In this document: positions 1-7,897 of the stretch, piece by piece
Numbering within the stretch: position 1 is the stretch's first letter
How the letters are laid out: each line of letters starts with the position of its first letter
Position numbers and translations under genes: made by a program
Assembly: GCA_020048595.1 (NCBI GenBank)
Contig: JAIFMH010000326.1
Coordinates: 1 to 25,640 of the forward strand
Reading direction: 5' to 3'
Source: Bacteroidota bacterium
GTDB lineage: Bacteria; Bacteroidota; Bacteroidia; Bacteroidales; UBA4417
DNA: 25,640 nucleotides
The notes under the pieces: model-generated
Seen by the model: the letters and a program-made list of their open reading frames with translations, nothing else
Database searches by the model: none
What the model was told of the DNA's origin: nothing

Positions 1-1346
1 AAAGCCAGAACCAGTTGGATTCAGCTTTGGTTAATTATAAGAAATCCCTGTCGTTTAACGAATTGATTAATTCGGACCTGGGAAGGATGATCTGCAACAA
101 CAGCATTGGCCAGGTTTTCCTGAAACAAAACAAGCCAAAAGAGGCATTTAATTATATTAAGCCTACCATTGAAATCGCAGAAAAACTTGGTGACGACTTT
201 TACACCGCATCTTCGTACATAAACCTGGGTTGGGCTTATTTTGAACTAAACGACAATGAAAAAGGGAAAATGTATTTAATCAAAGGGCTTGAACTCTCAA
301 AAAACAAAAACTATATCTCTTATATCTCCTCCGCTTATTTATTATTGTCGCAACTCGCAAAATCTGAGAAAGATTATGCCACAGCTTTGAAATATAAAGA
401 CTTGCATTTGGAATACAAAGAGAAGCTTGGCAGTGAAAAAAACTTAAAATACCTGTTTGATTTAATCTCAAAATACGAAAACGAGAAGAAAGAAAACGAC
501 TTAAAAATAAAAGACAAAGAGTTGGAAATCAGCAGACTGACGATTTATAAATCCAATGTCCAAAAGAAATATCTGTTTATTGGGCTTTTGCTGTTGGCAA
601 TATTGGGGATAGTGCTGTTTTACCAGAATAGATTAAAAAAGAAAACCAATATAAAATTAGCTGCTTTAAATAACGACCTGATCGAAGCAAATAAAGTTAG
701 AGCAAAGTTTTTTTCTATCCTTAACCACGATTTACGAGCTCCCGTGGCAAGTATCATCCAGTTCTTTCAATTTCAGAAAGATTGTCCCGGAGAGCTTGAT
801 GATGAATCAAGAGAAAGTTTAGAAACTAAAACTTTGGTCGTTGCCGAAAATCTTTTAAATAATATGGAAGATTTATTGCTATGGAGCAAAGGACAAATGG
901 AAGGGTTTAAGCCGCAGATGCAACATATTGAAGTTGACAAACTCTTTGCCGATATCCAAAGTATGTACGACTACAGTATGCAATACCGGTTTGTATTCAT
1001 TAATACAAGCGAGATCAGCGTATTTACAGATAAAAATTTCCTGAAAACCATCATGAGGAATTTAACCAGCAATGCTATTAAGGCCTTGAATAACAAATCG
1101 GAAGGAATTATTACCTGGAAGGCTACCCAGAGTGACAACCTCACGGTTTTATCAATAACCGACAATGGCATTGGTGCAAATCCTGAACAGTTTAGGGCTT
1201 TGTATGATGAAAAAGCTGAAGTTGGCTCAAAATCAGGACTGGGATTGCACCTCATCAGAGATTTGGCAAAACTAATCAACTGCTCTATTAAAGTAAATTC
1301 AACGCCTGCCGAAGGCACAGAAATTTTATTGATTTTCAACGAGTAA
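1..1346 (+). CDS. TPR-containing sensor histidine kinase (5' end outside the window)
   Basis: The reading frame is open from the first base, so the gene begins upstream; the TTG at 15 lies inside a TPR repeat and is not the start. Numbering residues from that TTG, 1-140 are TPR-like helices, 141-185 a charged coiled-coil linker, and about 186-204 one membrane segment. A HisKA dimerisation helix follows, with FFSILNHDLRAP placing the phosphoacceptor at His238. The ATPase domain has an N-box around Asn349-Asn353, a DNGIG motif at 383-387 and a SGLGLHL G2 box at 407-413. It should autophosphorylate in response to a signal read by a periplasmic TPR region, as in other Bacteroidetes TPR kinases. 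No receiver domain is fused and no response regulator gene is in view, so the partner is unknown. Family assignment is firm; the signal cannot be inferred. Confidence 0.93.
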   Translation, partial: SQNQLDSALVNYKKSLSFNELINSDLGRMICNNSIGQVFLKQNKPKEAFNYIKPTIEIAEKLGDDFYTASSYINLGWAYFELNDNEKGKMYLIKGLELSKNKNYISYISSAYLLLSQLAKSEKDYATALKYKDLHLEYKEKLGSEKNLKYLFDLISKYENEKKENDLKIKDKELEISRLTIYKSNVQKKYLFIGLLLLAILGIVLFYQNRLKKKTNIKLAALNNDLIEANKVRAKFFSILNHDLRAPVASIIQFFQFQKDCPGELDDESRESLETKTLVVAENLLNNMEDLLLWSKGQMEGFKPQMQHIEVDKLFADIQSMYDYSMQYRFVFINTSEISVFTDKNFLKTIMRNLTSNAIKALNNKSEGIITWKATQSDNLTVLSITDNGIGANPEQFRALYDEKAEVGSKSGLGLHLIRDLAKLINCSIKVNSTPAEGTEILLIFNE

Positions 1347-1404
1347 TATAATTTCACTTTACAACCTCCGTCAATCCGGATTTATCAGCGATAAAAACCA
1401 ATAA

Positions 1405-1533
1405 CTGATAAAATTCGAAATGGGAATTCTGTTGCCAAAAGCCAAAGAGGAAATCCTGAATGCCTTTATGAAGCTTAGTGTTCATGACGATTACAAGCCA
1501 GTTCGGGTGGTTATTGATGTGGATCCGATGTAG
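1405..1533 (+). pseudogene. priA: Remnant resembling the C-terminus of primosomal protein N' (PriA)
   Basis: A short frame closed by TAG at 1531-1533 reads LIKFEMGILLPKAKEEI at its start and ends KPVRVVIDVDPM. PriA helicases characteristically end with a segment of this kind: a strand with a Lys-Phe-Glu turn, an amphipathic helix, then V-x-(I/V)-DVDP at the extreme C-terminus. An in-frame TAA at 1402-1404 cuts the frame, and the 18 codons before it are only loosely compatible with PriA. No helicase motifs occur upstream, where the histidine kinase ends at 1346. It therefore looks like a gene tail left after a deletion or rearrangement. The match is from recall of the family C-terminus, not an alignment; it could also be a chance short frame. 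Confidence 0.45.
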
Positions 1534-1545
1534 TTGTACTATAGT

Positions 1546-2238
1546 TTAACTTCCATGTTTAGATTCATTGCGTATTTCAAGAATATCTTCCTTGATCAAA
1601 TTCCGCCTTGAAAAATACAGAATCCAAAAAACAATTGATATAATCGGAACTGCAATCTTTAATGAATATGGATTATTCCAATAGCCTTCCAGGAAAAATG
1701 GTGCATGAATTATCTCGTAGCTAATCAGATTAAAATCAAAGTATAATAAATTAAATATCAGGTTAATAAACAGTATGCCAATAATCCAGATATATCTCCA
1801 TCGTATTTCAGCTTTTACAAGAATGAATATGAGGGTAATCACATTTATTAGTGAAAATACTATTTTTATAAGGGAATTGATAAACCGTAATTGATTTTGG
1901 GAAAGAGCCGGTTTATAAACATTTATCGTTGGTTGAAGCTTTATAATTGTTGAATCCGGATTATAAACGCCTTCAGAAAAATTGAAAAATTTAGGCTGAT
2001 ATCCTTTCTTCTCAACGAGCATCTCAAGACCTGAACCAATACCTCTCATTCGGATTTTTTCAAAAACCCCTGTGCTATCTGTGTATAGCAAATAGGATTC
2101 CATAATAGTTATCTGAGCACTATCGATTGGAACTGATGTGTTTTTATCGATAACAACACCTCCTAAATGAGAAAGAGGCGGATCGTATGAACTTAAAATA
2201 AGAGACAGAATCACTAATCCTAAAAGTCGCTTTAGCAT
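1546..2238 (-). CDS. Membrane protein with carboxypeptidase-regulatory-like domain
   Basis: The 230-residue product starts with a hydrophobic signal or anchor (residues 3-17). It is followed by a beta-sandwich stretch (about 24-105) whose pattern, GGVVIDKNTSVPIDSAQI then YTDSTGVFEKI, is typical of CarboxypepD_reg-like domains found at the N-terminus of Bacteroidetes envelope proteins. The second half has about three strongly hydrophobic segments (roughly 120-141, 148-170 and 195-210) and ends in a charged tail. There is no lipobox cysteine after the signal, so it is probably an inner-membrane protein with its sandwich domain outside. It faces the same way as the beta-lactamase gene upstream but is separated by about 150 bp containing a hairpin. 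No precise function is recognisable. Confidence 0.75.
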   Translation of the reverse strand: MLKRLLGLVILSLILSSYDPPLSHLGGVVIDKNTSVPIDSAQITIMESYLLYTDSTGVFEKIRMRGIGSGLEMLVEKKGYQPKFFNFSEGVYNPDSTIIKLQPTINVYKPALSQNQLRFINSLIKIVFSLINVITLIFILVKAEIRWRYIWIIGILFINLIFNLLYFDFNLISYEIIHAPFFLEGYWNNPYSLKIAVPIISIVFWILYFSRRNLIKEDILEIRNESKHGS

Positions 2239-2360
2239 TTCAGAGCTTTGTTAACTTAAACAGGAGGTAAGTCGTAAAATCCAATAATCATTAAAATAGT
2301 CCGTGCAAATTGGAATTACGCCTTTAATTATTTATCCAAACCCGTCATTTGTTCCAAATG

Positions 2361-2386
2361 TCCCGATTTTCGGGAGCCTTTTTTTT
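2361..2386 (+). terminator. Terminator-like hairpin with T-run, plus strand
   Basis: TCCCGA (2361-2366) and TCGGGA (2370-2375) form a 6-bp stem with a TTT loop, followed by GCC and eight T residues at 2379-2386. This has the form of an intrinsic terminator for plus-strand transcripts, but both flanking genes are on the minus strand. It sits just downstream of the beta-lactamase stop codon. It may stop antisense transcription, or be a degraded half of a bidirectional terminator. Confidence 0.35.
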
Positions 2387-2390
2387 AGTT

Positions 2391-3296
2391 TTATTTCGTC
2401 TTAACTATAAAATAGTCCCAGGTCGCTTTTGAAATATCAGCAATTATTTTTTCATTTATCTCTGGCTTTTCTTTTGAGTTAGTTACAAATACGCTTATAA
2501 AGAAATGTTTTCCATTTGGTAAAAACACAATTCCAATATCATTTACGGCTGCAGTCAAACCTTGTTTGTTAACGCCTGATGACCCTGTTTTGTGAGCAAC
2601 AATTGTCCCTTTTGGTAATTGTCCCTTTAATCTGCCTTTACCTGTTTCTGTTTCTCTCATCACTTTCCAGATAAAGTCATATGATTTTTTGGAAAGTAGT
2701 TTATTATTATTGAAATAAAATTGTGACAACGTTTCGTTTGCCGCTTTAGGTGTCGTCCAGTTCAGAAATTGCAAATCCCAATTGCTCTGCATCACTTCTT
2801 CATTGATTTTTATTGACACATCTTTAAAATTATTTTTAGTGAAATAATCTTCAACTGCTTGTGGACCACCAATAAGCGTTAACAACAAATCGCAGCCAAT
2901 ACCGTCACTTTCAGTAATCGTGTATTTTATAATTTCAGAAACAGTAAGGGATGTTCCATTGGGGTATTTTTCCTTGATAGGGCTGTAAATTTCTGGTAAC
3001 AGGTCTTCCTTCTCAATTTTTATTTTTTGATTCAGCGAAAAATTTCCTTTGTCAATTTCGGAAAGTAATGCTAAAACGATATGAAACTTAAATACGCTTT
3101 GCATTGGGAAATGCTTGTCGCCATTAATATTCATTGTGTCTATCCCGTTATTACCGCTAATTGCAACGCCAACAACAGCGTTTTTTGCCGAAACGATTTG
3201 TTCAATTTTCTGCCGTAATGATTCTGCCGTTTGAGCAGATGTTTTGAATGTAATAAATAAAAATAGTAAAACTGTTAATTGAAATAAGTGAGTCAT
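2391..3296 (-). CDS. Class A beta-lactamase (subclass A2-like)
   Basis: Starting at the ATG at 3296 gives 301 residues beginning with a classic signal peptide ending FKTSAQ; the longer in-frame start 51 bp upstream would bury that signal and is rejected. Active-site motifs are S67-V-F-K70 (nucleophile and general base), S130-D131-G132, an omega loop containing INEEVMQ near 164-170 and QFLNWTTPKA near 176-185 (the form seen in PER/CfxA-type enzymes), and K236-T-G-SSG. It should acylate and hydrolyse beta-lactams in the periplasm. The third residue of the SDN motif is Gly instead of the usual Asn, a change known from Mycobacterium tuberculosis BlaC, where it is linked to altered inhibitor behaviour. 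No mobile element or regulator adjoins it, suggesting a resident chromosomal gene. Substrate range cannot be read from sequence. Confidence 0.93.
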   Translation of the reverse strand: MTHLFQLTVLLFLFITFKTSAQTAESLRQKIEQIVSAKNAVVGVAISGNNGIDTMNINGDKHFPMQSVFKFHIVLALLSEIDKGNFSLNQKIKIEKEDLLPEIYSPIKEKYPNGTSLTVSEIIKYTITESDGIGCDLLLTLIGGPQAVEDYFTKNNFKDVSIKINEEVMQSNWDLQFLNWTTPKAANETLSQFYFNNNKLLSKKSYDFIWKVMRETETGKGRLKGQLPKGTIVAHKTGSSGVNKQGLTAAVNDIGIVFLPNGKHFFISVFVTNSKEKPEINEKIIADISKATWDYFIVKTK

Positions 3297-3363
3297 ATTT
3301 TTTTCTGATTGAAAATATTTTCCAGCGTACGTCAAAATTGGCAGCAACTAAAATAAAGCAACC

Positions 3364-3984
3364 TTAAAACAACCCGTGCAGGTTCGCCTGTACGCCTTCA
3401 ATTATTTTTCCCAGATCTTCGGGATTTTCCTGGAAATTAATATTATCCACATCAAAAATCAATAGTTTCCCTTCGGTGTAATTGTTAATCCAGTTTTCGT
3501 AACGTTCGTTCAGGCTTTTAAGGTAATCGAGGCGGATGGAAGCTTCGTAATCGCGGCCCCGTTTTTGTATATTCCTTACAAGAGTAGGTACATCGGCACG
3601 CAGGTAAATCAATAAATCCGGAGGCTGTATAAAGGATGACATCAACTCGAACAGCGACTGGTAATTTTCGTAATCACGCGTTGTCATCAGGTTCATAGTA
3701 TGAAGATTGGGTGCAAAAATATGCGCGTCTTCATAAATGGTACGATCCTGGATAACATTCTTGCCACTTTTCCTGATATCAACTATCTGGCGGAAGCGGC
3801 TGTTCAGAAAATAAATCTGGAGATTAAACGACCAGCGTTGCATATCTTCATAAAAACTAGGGAGATACGGATTGGTATCTACGTCTTCGTAATGCGGTTG
3901 CCATCCAAAATTCTTTGCCAGCAGACCTGAAAGTGTTGTTTTTCCGGATCCTATATTCCCTGCTATTGCTATATGCATGCCCAT
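3364..3984 (-). CDS. Deoxynucleoside kinase
   Basis: This 206-residue protein belongs to the deoxyadenosine/deoxyguanosine-type deoxynucleoside kinase family, which phosphorylates salvaged deoxynucleosides in the cytoplasm. The P-loop GNIGSGKTT is at residues 9-17, the catalytic QDRTIYED segment at 79-86 (the DR pair that binds the substrate), and the arginine-rich LID RGRDYE at 142-147. Length and motif spacing match bacterial members. The start could equally be the second ATG two codons in (MHIAIAG), which is the more usual N-terminus. It follows the GH3-family gene on the same strand, but a 297-bp gap holding an inverted-repeat element separates them, so joint transcription is uncertain. 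Base specificity (dA, dG or dC) is not decided by what can be seen. Confidence 0.92.
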   Translation of the reverse strand: MGMHIAIAGNIGSGKTTLSGLLAKNFGWQPHYEDVDTNPYLPSFYEDMQRWSFNLQIYFLNSRFRQIVDIRKSGKNVIQDRTIYEDAHIFAPNLHTMNLMTTRDYENYQSLFELMSSFIQPPDLLIYLRADVPTLVRNIQKRGRDYEASIRLDYLKSLNERYENWINNYTEGKLLIFDVDNINFQENPEDLGKIIEGVQANLHGLF

Positions 3985-4098
3985 AAGTTCAAATTGTATG
4001 ATTCAGCTAAATTATTAAGAATCTTTTTTATGATCTAAAACTTTTGCGTTTTGTTGATAACTCGTTAACCTGAAGATTAGCTTGATTGATTTATTTTT

Positions 4099-4254
4099 AA
4101 CCACGGAGGCACGGATTACACTGAGGGACACAGAGGTATTTATTTGCTTAGTGATTCTTAGTGCTCTTTGTGCCTTAGTGGTTTTATTTTTAAACTCATC
4201 AGCTAAATTCTCTTTTCTCCGTGCTAATCAGTGTTCTCCCGTGCCTCCGTGGTT
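4099..4254. repeat. Intergenic palindromic element with perfect 16-bp inverted ends
   Basis: The ends AACCACGGAGGCACGG (4099-4114) and CCGTGCCTCCGTGGTT (4239-4254) are exact reverse complements. Between them are more copies of the same theme, such as cactgagggacacagagg at 4119-4136 and tttgtgccttagtggtttt at 4168-4186, so the whole 156 bp could fold back on itself. It lies 27 bp past the GH3-gene stop and about 115 bp before the deoxynucleoside kinase start. Intergenic sequences rich in CACGGAG/CACAGAG are common in environmental bacterial genomes. It encodes no plausible protein. Confidence 0.7.
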
Positions 4255-4280
4255 TCCTTATCTCAGATATTGGGGATCAT

Positions 4281-5798
4281 CTAAATGCTTTTCCCGTTCA
4301 GCGCCAGTATTTCTTCCACGTATTTCCGTTCGTTCGACAAACGCGGTACTTTATGTTGTCCACCCAGTTTTCCCCGTTCTCGGAACCATTCATAAAATGT
4401 GCCTTTTTCAACTGGCTTAATTACGGGTAACAAAAGCATCAGGTTATGATAGCGCTTGGCTTCGTAATCCGAATTAAGAGATTTCAATGCGTTATCGAGC
4501 ACTTCGCCGAAGTATTCAAGGTTCAAGGGAGGTGTTTCAAATTCAATTACCCATTCGTGAGCAGCTTTCTCCTTATCGTTTAAAAATATAGGCGCAGCTG
4601 TATATTCGGTAATAATAGCTGATGTTTTCTCGCAGGCTGTTGCGAGTGCTTTTTCAGCGTTGTCTATGATCAGTTCTTCACCAAATGCATTTATAAAGCT
4701 GCGGGTTCGTCCTGTTATTCTGAAACGATAAGGATCTGTTGAAGTAAACATAATTGTATCGCCGATAAGGTAACGCCACAATCCGGCATTGGTACTGATC
4801 ACCATTGCATAATTTATGCCGGGTTCTACTTGCCAGAGAGGAAGTGTAACAGGCTTTTCCTGATCAATTTCAGCCACAGGCATAAATTCGTAAAAAACAC
4901 CGTAATCTAACATCAGCAGCATGTCGTCGCTATCGAGCCTATCCTGTATGCCGAAAAATCCTTCACTCGCATTATAGGTTTCGAGGTATTTCATTTCGGG
5001 AGGACAAATTTTGCGGAACTGCTCCCTGTATGGCGTAAAACTTACGCCGCCATGAACAAATAATTCGAGATTTGGCCAGACTTCTTTGATATTATCAGCA
5101 CCGGTAATTTCAAGGATCTTATTTAGTAACACCAGTGTCCACGAGGGTACTCCGGTAATATTGGTAACATCTTCATCTTTGGTTATCATTGCAATCCGGT
5201 ACAGTTTTTCTTCCCATTCGTCCATAAGTGCAACACTCATATCAGGTGTGCGGATAAGTTGTATCCAGAAAGGAAGGTTTTCCATAATAATAGCTGAAAC
5301 ATCTCCATGGTAGGTGTCGGCCATTTCATTATCCGATTTGAAACTGCCGCCCATTCCAAGCACTTTTCCGCTGAAAATAGTTGAATCCGGATTGTTGTTG
5401 CAATAGATTGAAAGCAGATCCTTGCCACCTTTCATATGACATTCCTCAAGCGCTTCGGCTGTTACAGGAATAAATTTGCTTTTATCGCTGGTGGTCCCGG
5501 AACTTTTGGCAAACCATTTTACTTCAGTAGGCCAGAGGATATTATTTTCGCCTTGCCGCAGCCTGTCGATAAAAGGTTTCATGGCAGTATAATCGCTTAT
5601 CGGCACACGCCGGCAGTATTCTTCGAAAGAATTTATTGAACGGTAATCATATTTTAGTCCCCATTCGGTATCGCGTGCAGTATGGAGCAGGCTTTCGAAC
5701 CACTCTTCCTGCACTTCGTGCGGATACTTCATAAATAACTCTATCTGGTGGATACGCTTACGTATAAACCACGATATCACTGAATTAAATAATGTCAT
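4281..5798 (-). CDS. GH3-family acyl-adenylate/amido synthetase-like protein
   Basis: The 505-residue product matches the GH3 family, named after plant auxin-responsive GH3 proteins, within the ANL adenylating superfamily. The ATP-binding loop is SSGTTSDKSKFIPV (residues 99-112), followed by VHGGVSFTPYR, by YNASEGFFGIQ (equivalent to the adenylate-forming YxxTEG-like region), and by a C-terminal hinge around INAFGEELIIDNAEKA. Plant enzymes join amino acids to jasmonate or auxin. Bacterial members are frequent in Bacteroidetes, and their substrates are mostly unassigned. No signal peptide is present, so it acts in the cytoplasm. A TAATTTTG box on the minus strand about 30 bp before the ATG could be its -7 element. 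Family assignment is firm; reaction partner unknown. Confidence 0.9.
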   Translation of the reverse strand: MTLFNSVISWFIRKRIHQIELFMKYPHEVQEEWFESLLHTARDTEWGLKYDYRSINSFEEYCRRVPISDYTAMKPFIDRLRQGENNILWPTEVKWFAKSSGTTSDKSKFIPVTAEALEECHMKGGKDLLSIYCNNNPDSTIFSGKVLGMGGSFKSDNEMADTYHGDVSAIIMENLPFWIQLIRTPDMSVALMDEWEEKLYRIAMITKDEDVTNITGVPSWTLVLLNKILEITGADNIKEVWPNLELFVHGGVSFTPYREQFRKICPPEMKYLETYNASEGFFGIQDRLDSDDMLLMLDYGVFYEFMPVAEIDQEKPVTLPLWQVEPGINYAMVISTNAGLWRYLIGDTIMFTSTDPYRFRITGRTRSFINAFGEELIIDNAEKALATACEKTSAIITEYTAAPIFLNDKEKAAHEWVIEFETPPLNLEYFGEVLDNALKSLNSDYEAKRYHNLMLLLPVIKPVEKGTFYEWFRERGKLGGQHKVPRLSNERKYVEEILALNGKSI

Positions 5799-5828
5799 AA
5801 GGATATAGTTTCAAAAGGTTCGATTTTT

Positions 5829-5836
5829 CAAAATTA
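5829..5836 (-). promoter_or_regulatory. Candidate -7 box for the GH3-family gene
   Basis: Read on the minus strand this is TAATTTTG, matching the Bacteroidetes -7 consensus TAnnTTTG, and it lies 30 bp before the ATG at 5798. At the expected upstream distance there is only TTTTC-like sequence, not a clean TTTG -33 box, so support is partial. Confidence 0.35.
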
Positions 5837-5992
5837 CGGAATAATCGGGTGTGTTTTTGAAAACGGATTTTTGAACTACAGAAAAATGCCCCTCTTATTT
5901 TTCAAATGCACTGATAACGAATTAATTAGTTTTAGTATTTTAATCAAATATTTGTATATTTTAAATATTTATGGAAAAGGGGATTTCAAACT

Positions 5993-6015
5993 CTTGATTT
6001 CACCCCTGAATCAAG
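5993..6015. promoter_or_regulatory. 7-bp inverted repeat upstream of the SDR gene
   Basis: CTTGATT (5993-5999) and AATCAAG (6009-6015) are perfect inverted repeats separated by nine bases, 28 bp before the ATG at 6044. The placement would suit an operator or a leader hairpin. No regulator gene adjoins it, and the surrounding AT-rich 245-bp gap shows no perfect TAnnTTTG box. Confidence 0.25.
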
Positions 6016-6043
6016 TACTTTTATACCTCTAATTCAAGATCCG

Positions 6044-6706
6044 ATGGAAAAACGTAATGCCCTTATTGCCGGTGCTACCGGACTGGTTGGTACCAGCCTT
6101 CTTAAAAAACTGCTGGCTGACGATCAATATGAAAAAGTCGTCATCATCACACGGAAATCAATTGATGCTAAGCATCCAAAACTCATTCAGAAACAAATTA
6201 ATTTTGATACAATAGAGTCAATGAAGCTTGATTTTCAGGTTGATGATGTGTTTTGTGCCCTGGGAACAACGATTAAAACTGCCGGTTCGCAGGATGCTTT
6301 TTACAAAGTTGATTATACCTATGTGGTTAATCTTGGGAAATGGTGCGTGACAAACACTGTAAAGCGGTTATTTATTGTGAGCGCAATGGGTGCCAATGCA
6401 AAATCTGGTATTTTCTATAACCGTGTTAAAGGCGAAATGGAAACAGCAGTTAGTCAGCTGAATATTTCTCAGATAGGGGTTTTCAGGCCATCGTTGCTTA
6501 TGGGTGACCGAAAGGAAAAACGCGGAGGTGAAAAAATTGCACAAATAGTAATGGGTTCTTTAGGATTTCTGTTTGCCGGACCGTTACTAAAATACAAAGG
6601 AATTCATGCTGATGTGGTTGCAATGGCAATGATAAAGGCAGCAAAGGTAGATAAGCAAGGTTTTACTGTTTATGAATCGGGGGAGATGCAGGGGACAGGA
6701 CGTTAG
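6044..6706 (+). CDS. NAD(P)-binding atypical SDR, HTATIP2/TIP30-like
   Basis: This 220-residue Rossmann-fold protein opens with the dinucleotide-binding loop GATGLVGTSLL (residues 9-19). It continues with a second strand and arginine (VIITRKS), then the segment VDDVFCALGTTIKTAGSQ, which is the signature region of HTATIP2-like atypical short-chain dehydrogenases. Catalytic-type residues fall in LFIVSAMGANAKSGIFYNRVKGE, with Ser, Tyr and Lys in SDR order. C-terminal text RPSLLMGDRKEKRGGE is also typical of this group. It is expected to be a soluble oxidoreductase or nucleotide-sensing protein with unknown substrate. It stands alone between divergent and unrelated neighbours. The ATG at 6044 places the Rossmann motif at the normal distance. 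Confidence 0.85.
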   Translation: MEKRNALIAGATGLVGTSLLKKLLADDQYEKVVIITRKSIDAKHPKLIQKQINFDTIESMKLDFQVDDVFCALGTTIKTAGSQDAFYKVDYTYVVNLGKWCVTNTVKRLFIVSAMGANAKSGIFYNRVKGEMETAVSQLNISQIGVFRPSLLMGDRKEKRGGEKIAQIVMGSLGFLFAGPLLKYKGIHADVVAMAMIKAAKVDKQGFTVYESGEMQGTGR

Positions 6707-6859
6707 ATGTTGACTTTATTCTGTTTGATTTTGAATAATCTCATGAATATTAAATTCGCCGATTGATTGGCCTTTTTGATATGGACCGCTATATTTAAAT
6801 TCTATTTCCGGCTAATTATATCTATATTTTTCGTATATTTACAAAACGCATTAGTCCTG

Positions 6860-6877
6860 TTTGGATTTCAATCCAAA
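6860..6877. promoter_or_regulatory. 8-bp perfect palindromic hairpin before the T9SS cargo gene
   Basis: TTTGGATT and AATCCAAA form a perfect 8-bp stem around a TC loop, 83 bp before the ATG at 6960. No T-run follows it on either strand, so it is more likely an operator or a leader structure than a terminator. The 253-bp gap around it also holds two TATATTTA sequences (one base off TAnnTTTG) but no perfect promoter. Confidence 0.25.
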
Positions 6878-6959
6878 AAAGGAACCCAATAACTTGGGGA
6901 CTTCATTTAACTATTCGATGTTAGGTACAAACTCAATATTCACCTAATCTCTTATAAAG

Positions 6960-7847
6960 ATGAAACGGTCTAGCCTCTTATTCATAGTCTTTGTTGCAAC
7001 TGCAATTGAGATTGAAGCCCAGATTCCTAATAGAGGTTTTGAAACCTGGACAACTTCAGGGAATTGCATGGTTCCGCAAGGCTGGGCGTGCATGAACGAC
7101 TGGATGGGATCAACAGAAAACTGCTACGGTATGTCACGTTCTGACGATCATTTTCCGGTTTCGGTTGGTGCCTTTTCGATCCGGATTGAAAATAATGTTT
7201 CCGTCCTGCCTGACCCGGGCGCAGCCGGCCTTATATGGACCGGCGATAGCACAGGACTTGGAACCGATGATCCTGCATTCCCTGTTATCGGACATCCAAC
7301 ATCATTATGTGGGTACTATAAATTCCTGCCGCAAAACGGGGACTCAATGGACATTCATTTTGCATTTTATAAGAATGGGGAACAAGTGGTTGGAGGAAGA
7401 ATGATCAGCACTGACACCGTTTCCGAATGGACTTATTTTAAAATTCCTGTTTCTTATCCCGATTATCCTGATGTTGATAGTGCAAGAATAATGATATCTG
7501 CTTTTTATGCGGATAATTTCTTAATACATGGTAATTCTGTTCTTTACATTGACAACTTACGTCTTGATACTTTAACATCTTCAATTGATGAATATCATAC
7601 TCAGAAAAACAGATTCAGTTTTTATCCAAACCCGGCAAACAGAGTTGTAAGTTTGGATTTAAGCAAAGTTATCAATGATGATGTGATACTCGAGGTGTAT
7701 AACCTGTTTGGTGTAAAAGTGATGACTGAAAAACTTAAACCAGGTCCGGTAGAAATGGATTTTGCAAACCTGCATAATGGCGTTTATCTTATGTATTTGA
7801 AAAACCCGGATATTTCAGAAGTCCACAAACTGATCATAAATAGATGA
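6960..7847 (+). CDS. Secreted protein with type IX secretion (T9SS type A) sorting domain
   Basis: The 295-residue product has a signal peptide (KRSSLLFIVFVATAIEIEAQ). Its middle region (about 22-205) has a jelly-roll or carbohydrate-binding-like pattern: NRGFETW near the start, then FSIRIENN, and a closing SVLYIDNLRLD. This pattern is common in PCMD-like and CBM-like secreted domains of Bacteroidetes. From about residue 220 the text FYPNPANRVVSLDLS, LEVYNLFGVKVM, NGVYLMYLK and HKLIINR is a textbook T9SS type A C-terminal sorting domain. The mature protein should therefore cross the outer membrane by T9SS and be anchored or released at the surface. Six cysteines lie in the middle region. It precedes the LolA-like gene by 50 bp on the same strand and may be co-transcribed, though a functional link is not evident. 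Ligand unknown. Confidence 0.88.
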   Translation: MKRSSLLFIVFVATAIEIEAQIPNRGFETWTTSGNCMVPQGWACMNDWMGSTENCYGMSRSDDHFPVSVGAFSIRIENNVSVLPDPGAAGLIWTGDSTGLGTDDPAFPVIGHPTSLCGYYKFLPQNGDSMDIHFAFYKNGEQVVGGRMISTDTVSEWTYFKIPVSYPDYPDVDSARIMISAFYADNFLIHGNSVLYIDNLRLDTLTSSIDEYHTQKNRFSFYPNPANRVVSLDLSKVINDDVILEVYNLFGVKVMTEKLKPGPVEMDFANLHNGVYLMYLKNPDISEVHKLIINR

Positions 7848-7897
7848 GGATGGCACTAAAAAAAAATCTCATTGTTAACTAAAAAAAAAATGTGAAA

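Noticed and set aside
971..1357. Minus-strand frame of 128 codons
   Set aside because: It is antisense to the histidine kinase ATPase domain, whose motifs are clear on the plus strand.
2391..3347. Longer beta-lactamase start at 3347
   Set aside because: The 17 extra residues precede a complete signal peptide that begins at the ATG at 3296.
4082..4420. Plus-strand frames of 112 and 69 codons
   Set aside because: They overlap the palindromic element and the antisense of the GH3 gene 3' end, with no recognisable domain.
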